A stretch of DNA of 49,603 nucleotides, taken from the NCBI GenBank assembly GCA_045125095.1, contig JBGVMW010000302.1, forward strand, positions 1 to 49,603, written 5' to 3'. A program made the translations under genes and the position numbers. This document shows positions 17,022 to 24,743 of this stretch, in pieces; the first letter of the stretch is position 1; every line of letters starts with the position of its first letter. The DNA is from JBGVMW01 sp045125095. GTDB lineage: Bacteria; Bacillota; Clostridia; Lachnospirales; Lachnospiraceae. The notes below the pieces were generated by a model. The model made no database searches. It had not been told where the DNA came from and worked only from the letters and a program-made list of their open reading frames with translations.

Positions 17022-17687
17022 ATGAATGAAAAAAATACAGTAATATTTGATATGGATGGTGTGATTTTTGACAGTGAACAGATTGTCTTAAGCAGCTGGA
17101 AAAAAGTAGCGGAAGAATATGGACTAGAAGATATAGAGTCCGTTATGAAACAGTGCATAGGATTGAATTATCAGGCTGCAAATGAAGTATTTACAAAAGC
17201 ATATGACGGAAAATATGATTTTGACTTTTTGAAGCCAAAGACATCTGTGTATTATTATGAACATGTAGAAAAATATGGCCTTCCAGTAAAAACAGGGGTA
17301 AGAGAATTGCTCACTTATTTGAAAGAAAACGGATACAAAACAGCTGTGGCATCCTCCACAAGAATTGCTGTTGTACAAAAGGAAATGGAAGAAGCCGGAC
17401 TTACCAGTTACTTTAGAAAATTAGTGGGTGGTGATATGATTCAGAGAAGCAAACCGGCACCGGATATATTTTTAGAAGCAGCCAGAGTCTTAGATGCAAA
17501 AACGGAAAATTGTTATGTAATTGAGGATTCATACAATGGCATCCGTGCAGCCCATGCAGCAGGCATGACACCACTCATGGTACCGGATTTGTTGCCGGCA
17601 ACAGAGGAGATGGAACAGCTTGCAGAAAAAATCTTTAAAGATTTACATGAAGTGAAGGTGTATATAGCAGAGACCTCCGGAAACTAG
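17022..17687 (+). CDS. HAD-superfamily hydrolase (beta-phosphoglucomutase-like)
   Basis: A 221-residue cytoplasmic HAD subfamily IA enzyme. Motif I is FDMDGVIFDSE with nucleophile D10 and acid D12. A helical cap covers about residues 17-85. Motif II is ASST (about 110-113), motif III has the lysine of SKPAPDIF, and motif IV is EDSYNGIRAAHAAGM. It acts on a small phosphorylated metabolite, by phosphatase or phosphomutase chemistry; the sequence does not settle which. The start is given by GAGGAGGG 9 nt upstream; a longer version from 16995 is not supported. The stop codon TAG lies inside the first bases of a palindromic repeat (17684-17802). Confidence 0.88.
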   Translation: MNEKNTVIFDMDGVIFDSEQIVLSSWKKVAEEYGLEDIESVMKQCIGLNYQAANEVFTKAYDGKYDFDFLKPKTSVYYYEHVEKYGLPVKTGVRELLTYLKENGYKTAVASSTRIAVVQKEMEEAGLTSYFRKLVGGDMIQRSKPAPDIFLEAARVLDAKTENCYVIEDSYNGIRAAHAAGMTPLMVPDLLPATEEMEQLAEKIFKDLHEVKVYIAETSGN

Positions 17688-17802
17688 TACATCGTAAATG
17701 AAATAACTGCTATAATCACACGGGAAATTTTTCTGAGAGTGCATAGCAAAAAAACGGAGGCGTAGCGGAGCTTCACCAGATATCAACGGTAGCGTACAGT
17801 AG
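17684..17802 (+). repeat. Palindromic repeat family 2, full copy
   Basis: A 119-bp element starting CTAGTACATCG and ending AGCGTACAGTAG, so its ends are imperfect inverted repeats. It shares ATCGTAAATGAAAT and GCGTAGCGGA-type blocks with 45143-45250, and 20 contiguous bases (17728-17747) with the inverted partial copy at 12269-12288. The TAG stop of the upstream HAD gene is part of its left end. There is no open frame inside, and MITE-like mobility is inferred only. Confidence 0.75.
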
Positions 17803-17885
17803 ATAACATTTGCAATTGTCGGACTTTACATCCTATGGTAACTGTGTTAAAATGAACATAAGTTCGGTATTGCGAGGTGAAGTGC

Positions 17886-18389
17886 ATGGGAGAATTTATA
17901 CAACAATGGTTGCCGGTGAAGGAGAGTGTTGACGTCATATATGTAATCCTTTTTTGTCTGGTGATGGCATTGGCAGTTCGGCTGCTATGTATACCAGCGT
18001 GGCGTCGTATCAATTGGCATTTTGGCACTCTTAGAAAAATTGATAGAATGGAAGGAGAGGAATTTGAGGTTTTTCTAAAGAAACAGTTTGAAAAAAGAGG
18101 ATTCAAAGTGGAATTAACACCAGTGAGTGGAGATTTTGGCGGAGACCTGTTACTAAAGAAGCGTAGATACACTTGTGTAGTACAGGCAAAACGATATCGT
18201 GGTTCTGTGGGTGTCCATGCAGTTCAGGAAGTTATAGGAGCAGTGGCGTATTATGAAGCAGACGAATCTATGGTAATTACCAATAGCTATTATACAAAAG
18301 CAGCCAGAGAATTGGCGGAGAAGAATGATGTCATTCTCTGGGACCGAGATGATTTATGCAGGGAATTCCATATCAGGCAGAATTCTTAA
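17886..18389 (+). CDS. Membrane-anchored Mrr-like restriction endonuclease domain protein
   Basis: A 167-residue protein with one N-terminal membrane helix (about 14-38, VIYVILFCLVMALAVRLLCI) and a cytoplasmic Mrr_cat domain of the PD-(D/E)XK nuclease fold (about 55-160). Active-site residues seen are the Glu of GEEFEVFLKKQF, D87 (DFGGDLLL) and Q100-A101-K102 (VVQAKRY). AVQEVIGAVAYYEAD and the ITNSYYTKAARELAEK segment complete the fold. No methylase or specificity gene is nearby, so this is not a classical restriction system. Related anchored domains are widespread and poorly characterised. ATG 17886 after GAGGTG is preferred over GTG 17877. Confidence 0.82.
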   Translation: MGEFIQQWLPVKESVDVIYVILFCLVMALAVRLLCIPAWRRINWHFGTLRKIDRMEGEEFEVFLKKQFEKRGFKVELTPVSGDFGGDLLLKKRRYTCVVQAKRYRGSVGVHAVQEVIGAVAYYEADESMVITNSYYTKAARELAEKNDVILWDRDDLCREFHIRQNS

Positions 18390-18415
18390 ATTTTTGAGAG
18401 ATTTGTATTAGAGTG

Positions 18416-18444
18416 TTCACAATTTATACATCATGTGGTAAAAT
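18416..18444 (+). promoter_or_regulatory. Promoter for DUF3048 lipoprotein gene
   Basis: TTCACA (18416-18421), a 17-bp spacer and TAAAAT (18439-18444). Confidence 0.6.
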
Positions 18445-18535
18445 AGTGCAGTGAAAAATTCGATGAAAGGAGATATGCAGCATCACACAAGCAGACATGG
18501 TACTGGTTGACAGTGATATGCATAGGATGACAATA

Positions 18536-19636
18536 ATGAAAAGAAAAGTAGCTGCTGTAGCATGCGTAGCTTTGCTTGCAGTAACAGCAATGGCGTGTGG
18601 TAAGGGAAACAAGACAGAACCGGAGACTACTGCCCAGCCAACAGAAGAAGTGACAGAGACAACTACCCCGGCGGATGCCCAGCCAACAGAGGTGGAAGAG
18701 ACAGACACGGGTTTGCGAAGTGCATTGACCAATGAAGTAATTGATGAGGCACTTTATAAACAGAAGCCAATTACAGTTATGTTTAATAACTTAAAGGCAG
18801 CCTGCCCACAGACCAGTATTTCAAAGGCAGGTGTTGTTTATGAAGCACCAGTAGAAGGCTCTATTACAAGATTAATGGGTGTAATTGAAGACTGGCAGGG
18901 ATTGGACAAGATAGGTTCCGTAAGAAGTGCTCGTGATTATTATACATACTGGGCACAGGAATGGGATTCTTTTTATGTACATTTTGGTGGACCTGCAAAA
19001 TATATTGATCCGGCAATGAAGACTTTGAAGGTAGAAAATATCAATGGATTGAACACGGGTGGAGATGCATATTACCGTACAACTGACCGTGTGGCACCGC
19101 ACAATGCTTATGCCAAAGGTTCCGGTTTGGCAACTGCAGCAGAAGCGAAGGGATATTCCCTCGCATATGAGTCAGGAAAACCGGATACACACTTTACCTT
19201 TGCTTCAGAAAATGCACCAAATATGCTTGAGAATGGTGTCACTGCTAACCATGTAGAGATGGGTGGTTACAATGTAAACCATGGTATGTTTGATTACAAT
19301 GCAGAAGATGGTTTGTATTATCGTTCACAGTACGGTGCGGCACAGATTGATGATTTAGATGGCAAACAGCTTACTTGTAAAAACATCATTATCATTAATG
19401 TAGATGGTAAAGTACGTGATAGTAAGGGACGTTTAAAATTTGAAATCGTAGACTCTGGTAAGACAGGATATTTTATTACAAATGGTAAGGCAATTCCGAT
19501 TACATGGGATAAGCCAGACAGAAACTCCCTTACAAAATATTATGACGAACAGGGACAGGAGATTCAGTTAAATACCGGTAAGACATGGATTTGTATTGTT
19601 ATGACAGATTATAAGGACAAGACAGTAATCGAATAA
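18536..19636 (+). CDS. DUF3048 (YerB-like) lipoprotein
   Basis: A 366-residue exported lipoprotein. The signal peptide (MKRKVAAVACVALLAVTAMAC) ends at a lipobox-like TAMAC. A Thr/Glu/Pro-rich linker covers about residues 25-60. The rest matches the DUF3048 family, with PITVMFNNLKAACPQTSISKAG, VYEAPVEGSITRLMGV, IGSVRSARDYY and a C-terminal beta-rich part with KTWICIV. The role of the family is not known; it is usually a cell-envelope protein in Firmicutes. ATG 18536 starts a good signal peptide and has AGGA 8 nt upstream. Upstream ATGs at 18497, 18518 and 18527 would spoil it. It is followed by its own terminator, so it is transcribed alone. Confidence 0.85.
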   Translation: MKRKVAAVACVALLAVTAMACGKGNKTEPETTAQPTEEVTETTTPADAQPTEVEETDTGLRSALTNEVIDEALYKQKPITVMFNNLKAACPQTSISKAGVVYEAPVEGSITRLMGVIEDWQGLDKIGSVRSARDYYTYWAQEWDSFYVHFGGPAKYIDPAMKTLKVENINGLNTGGDAYYRTTDRVAPHNAYAKGSGLATAAEAKGYSLAYESGKPDTHFTFASENAPNMLENGVTANHVEMGGYNVNHGMFDYNAEDGLYYRSQYGAAQIDDLDGKQLTCKNIIIINVDGKVRDSKGRLKFEIVDSGKTGYFITNGKAIPITWDKPDRNSLTKYYDEQGQEIQLNTGKTWICIVMTDYKDKTVIE

Positions 19637-19663
19637 AGATTGTGTTGGCGTAAGTATAGTAGG

Positions 19664-19703
19664 AAAGGCAGCTTCATAGAATAAAACGAAAGCTGCTTTT
19701 TCT
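19664..19703 (+). terminator. Terminator after DUF3048 gene
   Basis: GCAGCTT (19668-19674) pairs with AAGCTGC (19690-19696), with further A-T pairs outside, followed by TTTTTCT. Confidence 0.75.
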
Positions 19704-19737
19704 ATGTAATGGAATTACATTTGTAATGGAATTACAT
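19704..19737. promoter_or_regulatory. Tandem 17-bp palindromes upstream of uppP
   Basis: The unit TGTAATGGAATTACAT occurs twice back to back (ATG... at 19704-19720, TTG... at 19721-19737). Each unit is a near-palindrome, TGTAA-N5-TTACA. This is the form expected of a regulator binding site. It lies 34 bp before the uppP start codon. Confidence 0.5.
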
Positions 19738-19771
19738 AATAGTCGCGAAGGCGACAGAATGCGAGGAAAAA

Positions 19772-20623
19772 ATGGATATTTTTGAAATTTTAAAAGTAAT
19801 CTTCCTAGGTATTGTGGAAGGTATTACAGAATGGCTTCCAATCAGTAGTACAGGACACATGATTCTTGTCGATGAGTTTTTGCAGTTAAATCAGGACGAG
19901 AATTTTATGGAAATGTTTTTTGTTGTGATTCAGCTAGGCGCGATATTAGCCGTTGTTGTCATGTTTTTCAAAAAACTATGGCCGTTTCAGAAGCCGGATA
20001 AAGCATCAGAACAGAAATTGTCCTGGGTGAAAATGGATACCATGACTATGTGGTTCAAGGTAATTGTGGCGGTGCTCCCGGCAATGATTATAGGCCTTCC
20101 ATTAGATGATTGGTTTGAAGCAAATTTTCATAATTTTACAACAGTTTCCCTAATGCTTATTATTTACGGTGTATTATTTATCGTAATTGAAAATTGGAAC
20201 AAGAAGCGTACACCAGTGGTATCTGACCTGGATTCCCTGACGTTTAAGCAGGCATTTTTAATTGGTGTGTTTCAGGTATTGTCCTTGATTCCAGGTACTT
20301 CCCGTTCTGGTTCCACAATTTTAGGAGGTATTTTAATTGGTACTTCGCGCTATGTAGCAGCGGAATTCAGCTTTTTTCTGGCAATTCCTGTTATGGTTGG
20401 TGCCAGTGGATACAAGTTCCTGAAGTTTGGATTGGAAACAGGCTTTGCTATGACGACTGACCAGATTATTATTCTGGTACTCGGCATGGTAGTGGCATTT
20501 GTGGTATCTATTTTTGTAATCAAATTCCTTATGGATTATATAAAGAAAAAAGATTTTAAGGTGTTTGGATATTACAGAATTGTATTAGGCGTAATTTTAT
20601 TGGGATATATGTTTTTACATTAA
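19772..20623 (+). CDS. uppP: Undecaprenyl-diphosphatase UppP (BacA)
   Basis: A 283-residue polytopic membrane enzyme that dephosphorylates undecaprenyl diphosphate to recycle the lipid carrier of cell-wall synthesis; it also confers bacitracin resistance. Both signature motifs are intact: EGITEWLPISSTGH (about 16-29) and PGTSRSGSTI (about 173-182). About eight hydrophobic segments are seen. GAGGAAAAA precedes ATG 19772. The gene is isolated by a terminator upstream and by a pair of palindromic repeats downstream. A duplicated palindrome (19704-19737) just upstream could be its operator. Confidence 0.96.
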   Translation: MDIFEILKVIFLGIVEGITEWLPISSTGHMILVDEFLQLNQDENFMEMFFVVIQLGAILAVVVMFFKKLWPFQKPDKASEQKLSWVKMDTMTMWFKVIVAVLPAMIIGLPLDDWFEANFHNFTTVSLMLIIYGVLFIVIENWNKKRTPVVSDLDSLTFKQAFLIGVFQVLSLIPGTSRSGSTILGGILIGTSRYVAAEFSFFLAIPVMVGASGYKFLKFGLETGFAMTTDQIIILVLGMVVAFVVSIFVIKFLMDYIKKKDFKVFGYYRIVLGVILLGYMFLH

Positions 20624-20651
20624 AATGAGTGAAGCCGGACGAGACGCTATA

Positions 20652-20728
20652 TGTCAAATCTGGCGTAATAAAGCGTGCAAGCATACTAACTAGCTGAATT
20701 CGCGAGAGTGTGCCTGCACGCTTTGTTA
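20652..20728 (+). repeat. Palindromic repeat family 1, copy 2
   Basis: Hairpin arms AAAGCGTGCAAGCA and TGCCTGCACGCTTT (one A-C mismatch) enclose TACTAACTAGCTGAATTCG. From the first arm onward it differs from copy 3 (20829-20905) at one base. Confidence 0.85.
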
Positions 20729-20789
20729 TATACTAGGAAATTATAACAGTCCGTTGCATGACGTAATGTATGAAATTTCCTAGTATATA
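20727..20789. repeat. 16-bp perfect inverted repeat with 31-nt loop
   Basis: TATATACTAGGAAATT (20727-20742) is the exact reverse complement of AATTTCCTAGTATATA (20774-20789). It lies between two near-identical copies of repeat family 1. There is no T run, so it is not an intrinsic terminator; it may be a separate small palindromic element inserted between the copies. Confidence 0.8.
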
Positions 20790-20828
20790 AAACGGATGCG
20801 CACGAATTTGAAAGGAAGGTGCACTGCG

Positions 20829-20905
20829 TGCCAAATTCGGCGCGGCAAAGCGTGCAAGCATACTAACTAGCTGAATTCGTGAGAGTGTGCCTGCACGCTT
20901 TGTTA
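20829..20905 (+). repeat. Palindromic repeat family 1, copy 3
   Basis: Begins TGCCAAATTCGGCGC as in copy 1 and shares the hairpin of copy 2. GAATTC in the loop and AATTCGGC before the hairpin could pair as a pseudoknot in copies 1 and 3. Confidence 0.85.
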
Positions 20906-20948
20906 TTTAGAAAAATGTTCAATATGCCAAAATTCGTTCTACTTGCAA

Positions 20949-20977
20949 TTGACAAATACTATAACTTTCGCTATCAT
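20949..20977 (+). promoter_or_regulatory. lysA promoter
   Basis: TTGACA (20949-20954), a 17-bp spacer and TATCAT (20972-20977), a strong sigma-A match. Confidence 0.8.
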
Positions 20978-21046
20978 TAAGAATAATTGGGCTGTGCAGA
21001 ATACAAAACAGATAGAGATACAGCAGAAAAGGAGAACGTAAAGATC

Positions 21047-22312
21047 ATGGAAAAGAAAACATTTGTTACATTAGAACAAGTTGAAGAAATGGTTAAGAAG
21101 TATCCAACACCATTTCATTTATATGATGAGAAAGGCATCCGTGAAAATGCAAGAAAGATGAATCAGGCATTTTCCTGGAATAAGGGCTTCCGTGAATATT
21201 TTGCAGTCAAAGCAACCCCAAATCCATATATTATGCAGATATTAAAGGAGGAGGGAATAGGTGCAGACTGTTCTTCTTATCAGGAACTTGCTTTAAGTGA
21301 GGTAGTGGGCTTACATGGACATGACATTATGTTTTCCTCGAATGTGACACCAAGAGAAGATTTTGAGTATGCTGCTAAGTTAGGAGCAATTATTAACTTT
21401 GATGATATTACACATATTGATTACTTTGATGGTATTGCAGAATTTCCGGAAACAATGTGTTGCCGCTATAATCCGGGTGGAGATTTTGTGTTACAGAATA
21501 CAATTATGGATACACCACAGGATGCAAAATACGGTATGACAAAGCCGCAGATCATCGAAGCATTTAAGAAGTTAAAAACAAAAGGTGTGAAGCATTTTGG
21601 TATTCATGCGTTCTTGGCAAGTAACACAGTAACCAATGAATATTATCCAAAACTTGCAAGAATCTTATTTGAACTTGCAGTAGAGTTGAAGAAAGAATGC
21701 GATGTGCATATTGCATTTGTCAACCTGTCCGGTGGTGTAGGTATTCCTTACCGCCCAGACCAGGAGCCGAACGATATTCTTGAAATTGGAGCAAAGGTAA
21801 AAGAAGCGTATGATGCTGTATTAGTTCCGGAAGGAATGGATGATGTGGCAATCTTTACAGAGTTAGGAAGATTTATGTTAGGACCATATGGTTGTCTGGT
21901 AACAAAAGCCATTCATGAAAAGCATACTCATAAAGAATACATTGGATTAGATGCATGTGCAGCGAACCTGATGCGCCCTGCTATGTATGGTGCATATCAT
22001 CATATTACCGTTCTTGGCAAAGAAAATGAACCATGTGATCACAAGTATGATGTAACAGGTGGCTTATGTGAAAATAACGATAAATTTGCAATTGACAGAA
22101 TGCTTCCAAAGATTGATATTGGAGATTATCTGGTACTTCACGATACCGGTGCGCACGGCTTCGCTATGGGCTACAACTACAACGGCAAACTCCGTTCTGC
22201 TGAGATTCTGCTGAGAGAAGATGGCTCCACCATGCAGATTCGTCGCGCAGAAACAAAAGAAGATTATTTTGCAACCCTGGATTTTACACCATTTCCAATT
22301 GAACATTTATAA
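21047..22312 (+). CDS. lysA: Diaminopimelate decarboxylase
   Basis: A 421-residue PLP enzyme of fold type III that converts meso-diaminopimelate to L-lysine, the last step of lysine synthesis. The PLP lysine is K55 in YFAVKATPNP. Other family motifs are HAFLASNTV, the phosphate loop LSGGVGIPY, the TELGRFMLGPYG form of the usual EPGR, GLDACAANLMRP, and the active-site GGLCENNDKFA with the substrate-contacting Cys. ATG 21047 gives a normal N-terminus; AAAGGAG lies 12 nt upstream, rather far. A start at 20987 would add an unconserved 20-residue leader. It is transcribed alone between its own promoter and a terminator at 22351. Confidence 0.93.
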   Translation: MEKKTFVTLEQVEEMVKKYPTPFHLYDEKGIRENARKMNQAFSWNKGFREYFAVKATPNPYIMQILKEEGIGADCSSYQELALSEVVGLHGHDIMFSSNVTPREDFEYAAKLGAIINFDDITHIDYFDGIAEFPETMCCRYNPGGDFVLQNTIMDTPQDAKYGMTKPQIIEAFKKLKTKGVKHFGIHAFLASNTVTNEYYPKLARILFELAVELKKECDVHIAFVNLSGGVGIPYRPDQEPNDILEIGAKVKEAYDAVLVPEGMDDVAIFTELGRFMLGPYGCLVTKAIHEKHTHKEYIGLDACAANLMRPAMYGAYHHITVLGKENEPCDHKYDVTGGLCENNDKFAIDRMLPKIDIGDYLVLHDTGAHGFAMGYNYNGKLRSAEILLREDGSTMQIRRAETKEDYFATLDFTPFPIEHL

Positions 22313-22350
22313 GAAATGCATAGTTGTAAATTAGATAACAAGTAGTCATA

Positions 22351-22378
22351 AACTGCGGTCTGGTGACCGCGGTTTTCT
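22351..22378 (+). terminator. lysA terminator
   Basis: AACTGCGGTC (22351-22360) pairs with GACCGCGGTT (22365-22374) over a TGGT loop, then TTCTTC. Confidence 0.82.
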
Positions 22379-22452
22379 TCTATATGTTTCCACAAAAATC
22401 CAATGTAGAAATTTAGCAGTGATTTTCATATAAATTTTAGTGGTATTTTCAG

Positions 22453-22481
22453 TTGCACATAACGAAGCCAGATGATATACT
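22453..22481 (+). promoter_or_regulatory. nrdD promoter
   Basis: TTGCAC (22453-22458), a 17-bp spacer and TATACT (22476-22481); transcription should start near 22488. Confidence 0.8.
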
Positions 22482-22485
22482 TGAA

Positions 22486-22532
22486 ACACAAAATATAGAT
22501 TGTATAAAAAGAAAAAACACTAAATACGGTGT
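22486..22532. promoter_or_regulatory. Tandem NrdR boxes upstream of nrdD
   Basis: ACACAAAATATAGATT (22486-22501) and ACACTAAATACGGTGT (22517-22532) each match 13 of 16 positions of the NrdR box acaCwAtATaTwGtgt. Their 31-bp start-to-start spacing is what NrdR, the ATP-cone repressor of ribonucleotide reductase genes, requires. The boxes lie on the start of the transcript just after the -10, where bound repressor would block RNA polymerase. Confidence 0.82.
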
Positions 22533-22542
22533 TTTTTCTTTT
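22507..22542 (+). terminator. Promoter-proximal hairpin in nrdD leader (possible attenuator)
   Basis: A 14-bp A/T-rich stem, AAAAGAAAAAACAC (22507-22520) with GTGTTTTTTCTTTT (22529-22542), over an 8-nt loop. The right arm is itself a T-rich run, so in RNA it could terminate about 50 nt into the transcript. It also contains the second NrdR box, so the palindrome may simply reflect the DNA site. Confidence 0.45.
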
Positions 22543-22601
22543 CGCTAGAATCTAGGGTACTGTCCAGTACACAAGAACAGTCTTGCATAGGAGTTGGGTA
22601 A

Positions 22602-24737
22602 ATGAAGTATGTTGTAAAAAAAGATGGGACAAGAGAAACCTTTGATGTGGAGAAGATTGTTCGCGCAGTGAATAAATCTGCATCTCGTATTATGTATAAA
22701 TTTACAGACGGAGAGATTTCGTTTATCTGTGGATATGCCAAAGATAAGGCAGAAGAATTGGATGGAGAAGAAATTACCATTCAGGAAATGCACAATATTG
22801 TAGAGGGTGCATTAGAAAAGGTCAATCCAAGTGTGGCAAAGAGCTACCGAGATTACCGGAATTACAAGCATGATTTTATTCATATGATGGATGACGTGTA
22901 TACAAAGAGCCAGTCCATCCGTTATATTGGGGATAAAAGCAATGCAAATACAGACAGTGCTTTGGTTGCTACCAAGCGGAGTCTGATATTTAATGAATTG
23001 AATAAAGAATTGTATCGCAAATTCTTTATGAACCGAAATGAATTGCAGGCATGTAAGGAGGGCTATATTTATATTCATGATCAGTCAGCCCGATTAGATA
23101 CCATGAACTGTTGTTTGTTTGATGTGGCAGAGGTGTTAAAGGGCGGATTCGAGATGGGAAATGTCTGGTACAATGAACCTAAATCATTAGATACCGCATT
23201 TGATGTGATGGGTGATATTATCTTAAGTACAGCGGCACAGCAGTATGGTGGATTTACGGTACCGGAGGCAGATAAGATTTTGGCACCATATGCAGAAAAA
23301 AGTTATAGGAAGCATAAGGAAGAATTCTTGAAATTCTGTGAGGATTCCTGGGACAATGTGGAAGAAAAGGCAGAGGAATATGCATATCAGAAGGTGAAAC
23401 GGGATTTTGAGCAGGGCTGGCAGGGAATAGAATACAAGCTGAATACAGTTGGCTCCTCAAGAGGAGATTATCCGTTTGTTACCGTAACCATTGGTCTTGG
23501 TACATCCCGTTTTGAGAAGCTTGCAGCAGTTTCACTGTTGAATGTTCATATGGGTGGACAGGGGAAACCGGGAAATAAGAAGCCTGTATTGTTTCCGAAG
23601 ATTGTATTTTTGTATGATGAGAATCTTCATGGACCGGGCAAGGAATGTGAGGATGTGTTTGAAGTCGGCGTAGCCTGTTCTGCAAAAACCATGTATCCGG
23701 ACTGGTTATCCATGACAGGGGAAGGCTACATTGCCAGCATGTACAAAAAGTACGGCAAAGTAATCAGTCCAATGGGGTGCCGTGCGTTCTTAAGCCCTTG
23801 GTATGAACGAGGTGGCATGCACCCGGCAGACAGTGAAGATAAACCGGTATTTGTTGGTCGTTTTAACATTGGTGCAGTCAGTCTTCATTTGCCAATGATT
23901 TTAGCGAAGTCACGTTCGGAGAGCAGAGATTTTTACGAAGTGCTTGATTATTATTTGGAAATGATTCGTCAGCTTCATATTCGTACGTATGAATATTTGG
24001 GAGAAATGAGAGCTTCCACCAATCCATTGGGTTACTGTGAGGGTGGCTTCTATGGTGGTCATTTGCAGCCACATGAAAAGATTAAGAAGTTATTGAAGCC
24101 AATGACAGCTTCCTTTGGTATTACAGCTTTGAATGAACTACAGGAATTGTACAATGGTAAATCAATTGCAGAAGACGGAGAATTTGCAAGAGAAGTATTG
24201 GAATATATTAACCATAAAGTAGAAATGTTCAAAGAAGAAGATGTCAATCTATATGCAATTTACGGCACACCGGCAGAAAGTCTGTGTGGATTGCAGGTAG
24301 AGCAGTTCCGTAAGAAATATGGCATCGTAGAAAATGTTTCAGACAGACCATATGTCAGCAACAGCTTCCACTGCCATGTGACAGAAGATTTGACACCGAT
24401 TGAGAAACAGGATATCGAAGGTCGTTTTTGGGAATTGTGCAATGGTGGAAAGATACAATATGTGCGCTATCCGATATCATATAATATAGAAGCAATCCGT
24501 AGTCTGATTCGAAGAGCAATGGCATTAGGCTATTACGAGGGAGTGAATTTATCCCTTGCATATTGTGACGATTGTGGACACCAGGAGTTAGAAATGGATG
24601 TTTGTCCGAAATGTGGTTCCACGAATTTGACTAAGATTGATAGAATGAATGGATATCTGTCCTATAGTCGTGTACATGGTGACACAAGATTGAATGCAGC
24701 TAAAATGGCTGAAATAGCAGAAAGAAAATCGATGTAA
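22602..24737 (+). CDS. nrdD: Anaerobic (class III) ribonucleoside-triphosphate reductase
   Basis: A 711-residue glycyl-radical enzyme that makes dNTPs from NTPs without oxygen. An N-terminal ATP-cone (about 1-90, YVVKKDGTRETFDVEKIVRAV) gives allosteric dATP/ATP control. The catalytic barrel covers about 110-640. A zinc site is formed by CDDCG...CPKCG (about 654-671), and the radical is expected on G684 in RMNGYLSYSRVHG. The activating radical-SAM enzyme NrdG is not adjacent and must be elsewhere. The tandem NrdR boxes upstream predict repression when dNTPs are plentiful. It ends at a terminator at 24744-24797. Confidence 0.95.
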   Translation: MKYVVKKDGTRETFDVEKIVRAVNKSASRIMYKFTDGEISFICGYAKDKAEELDGEEITIQEMHNIVEGALEKVNPSVAKSYRDYRNYKHDFIHMMDDVYTKSQSIRYIGDKSNANTDSALVATKRSLIFNELNKELYRKFFMNRNELQACKEGYIYIHDQSARLDTMNCCLFDVAEVLKGGFEMGNVWYNEPKSLDTAFDVMGDIILSTAAQQYGGFTVPEADKILAPYAEKSYRKHKEEFLKFCEDSWDNVEEKAEEYAYQKVKRDFEQGWQGIEYKLNTVGSSRGDYPFVTVTIGLGTSRFEKLAAVSLLNVHMGGQGKPGNKKPVLFPKIVFLYDENLHGPGKECEDVFEVGVACSAKTMYPDWLSMTGEGYIASMYKKYGKVISPMGCRAFLSPWYERGGMHPADSEDKPVFVGRFNIGAVSLHLPMILAKSRSESRDFYEVLDYYLEMIRQLHIRTYEYLGEMRASTNPLGYCEGGFYGGHLQPHEKIKKLLKPMTASFGITALNELQELYNGKSIAEDGEFAREVLEYINHKVEMFKEEDVNLYAIYGTPAESLCGLQVEQFRKKYGIVENVSDRPYVSNSFHCHVTEDLTPIEKQDIEGRFWELCNGGKIQYVRYPISYNIEAIRSLIRRAMALGYYEGVNLSLAYCDDCGHQELEMDVCPKCGSTNLTKIDRMNGYLSYSRVHGDTRLNAAKMAEIAERKSM

Positions 24738-24743
24738 CAATGG

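Larger units (their letters stand above)
20624..21046. other. Repeat-rich intergenic region between uppP and lysA
   Basis: No gene is seen. The region holds two copies of palindromic repeat family 1 (20652-20728 and 20829-20905), a long perfect inverted repeat between them (20727-20789), the lysA promoter (20949-20977) and a 5-prime leader of about 63 nt. The leader is too short for a lysine riboswitch. Confidence 0.75.

Noticed and set aside
16840..17022. Short plus-strand open frame upstream of the HAD gene
   Set aside because: No ribosome-binding site; it is antisense to the protein-like decayed frame and overlaps the HAD ribosome-binding site.
18475..18510. Eleven-codon frame with several His codons, preceded by AAAGGAG, as a possible leader peptide
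   Set aside because: Only 2 nt separate GGAG from the ATG, no attenuator structure follows, and the downstream gene is not an amino-acid biosynthesis gene.
19704..19737. TnrA/GlnR binding sites
   Set aside because: The half-sites TGTAA and TTACA are separated by 5 bp, not the 7 bp of the TGTNA-N7-TNACA consensus.
20978..21046. Lysine riboswitch before lysA
   Set aside because: The leader after the promoter is only about 63 nt, far too short for the L-box structure, and no terminator hairpin is present there.
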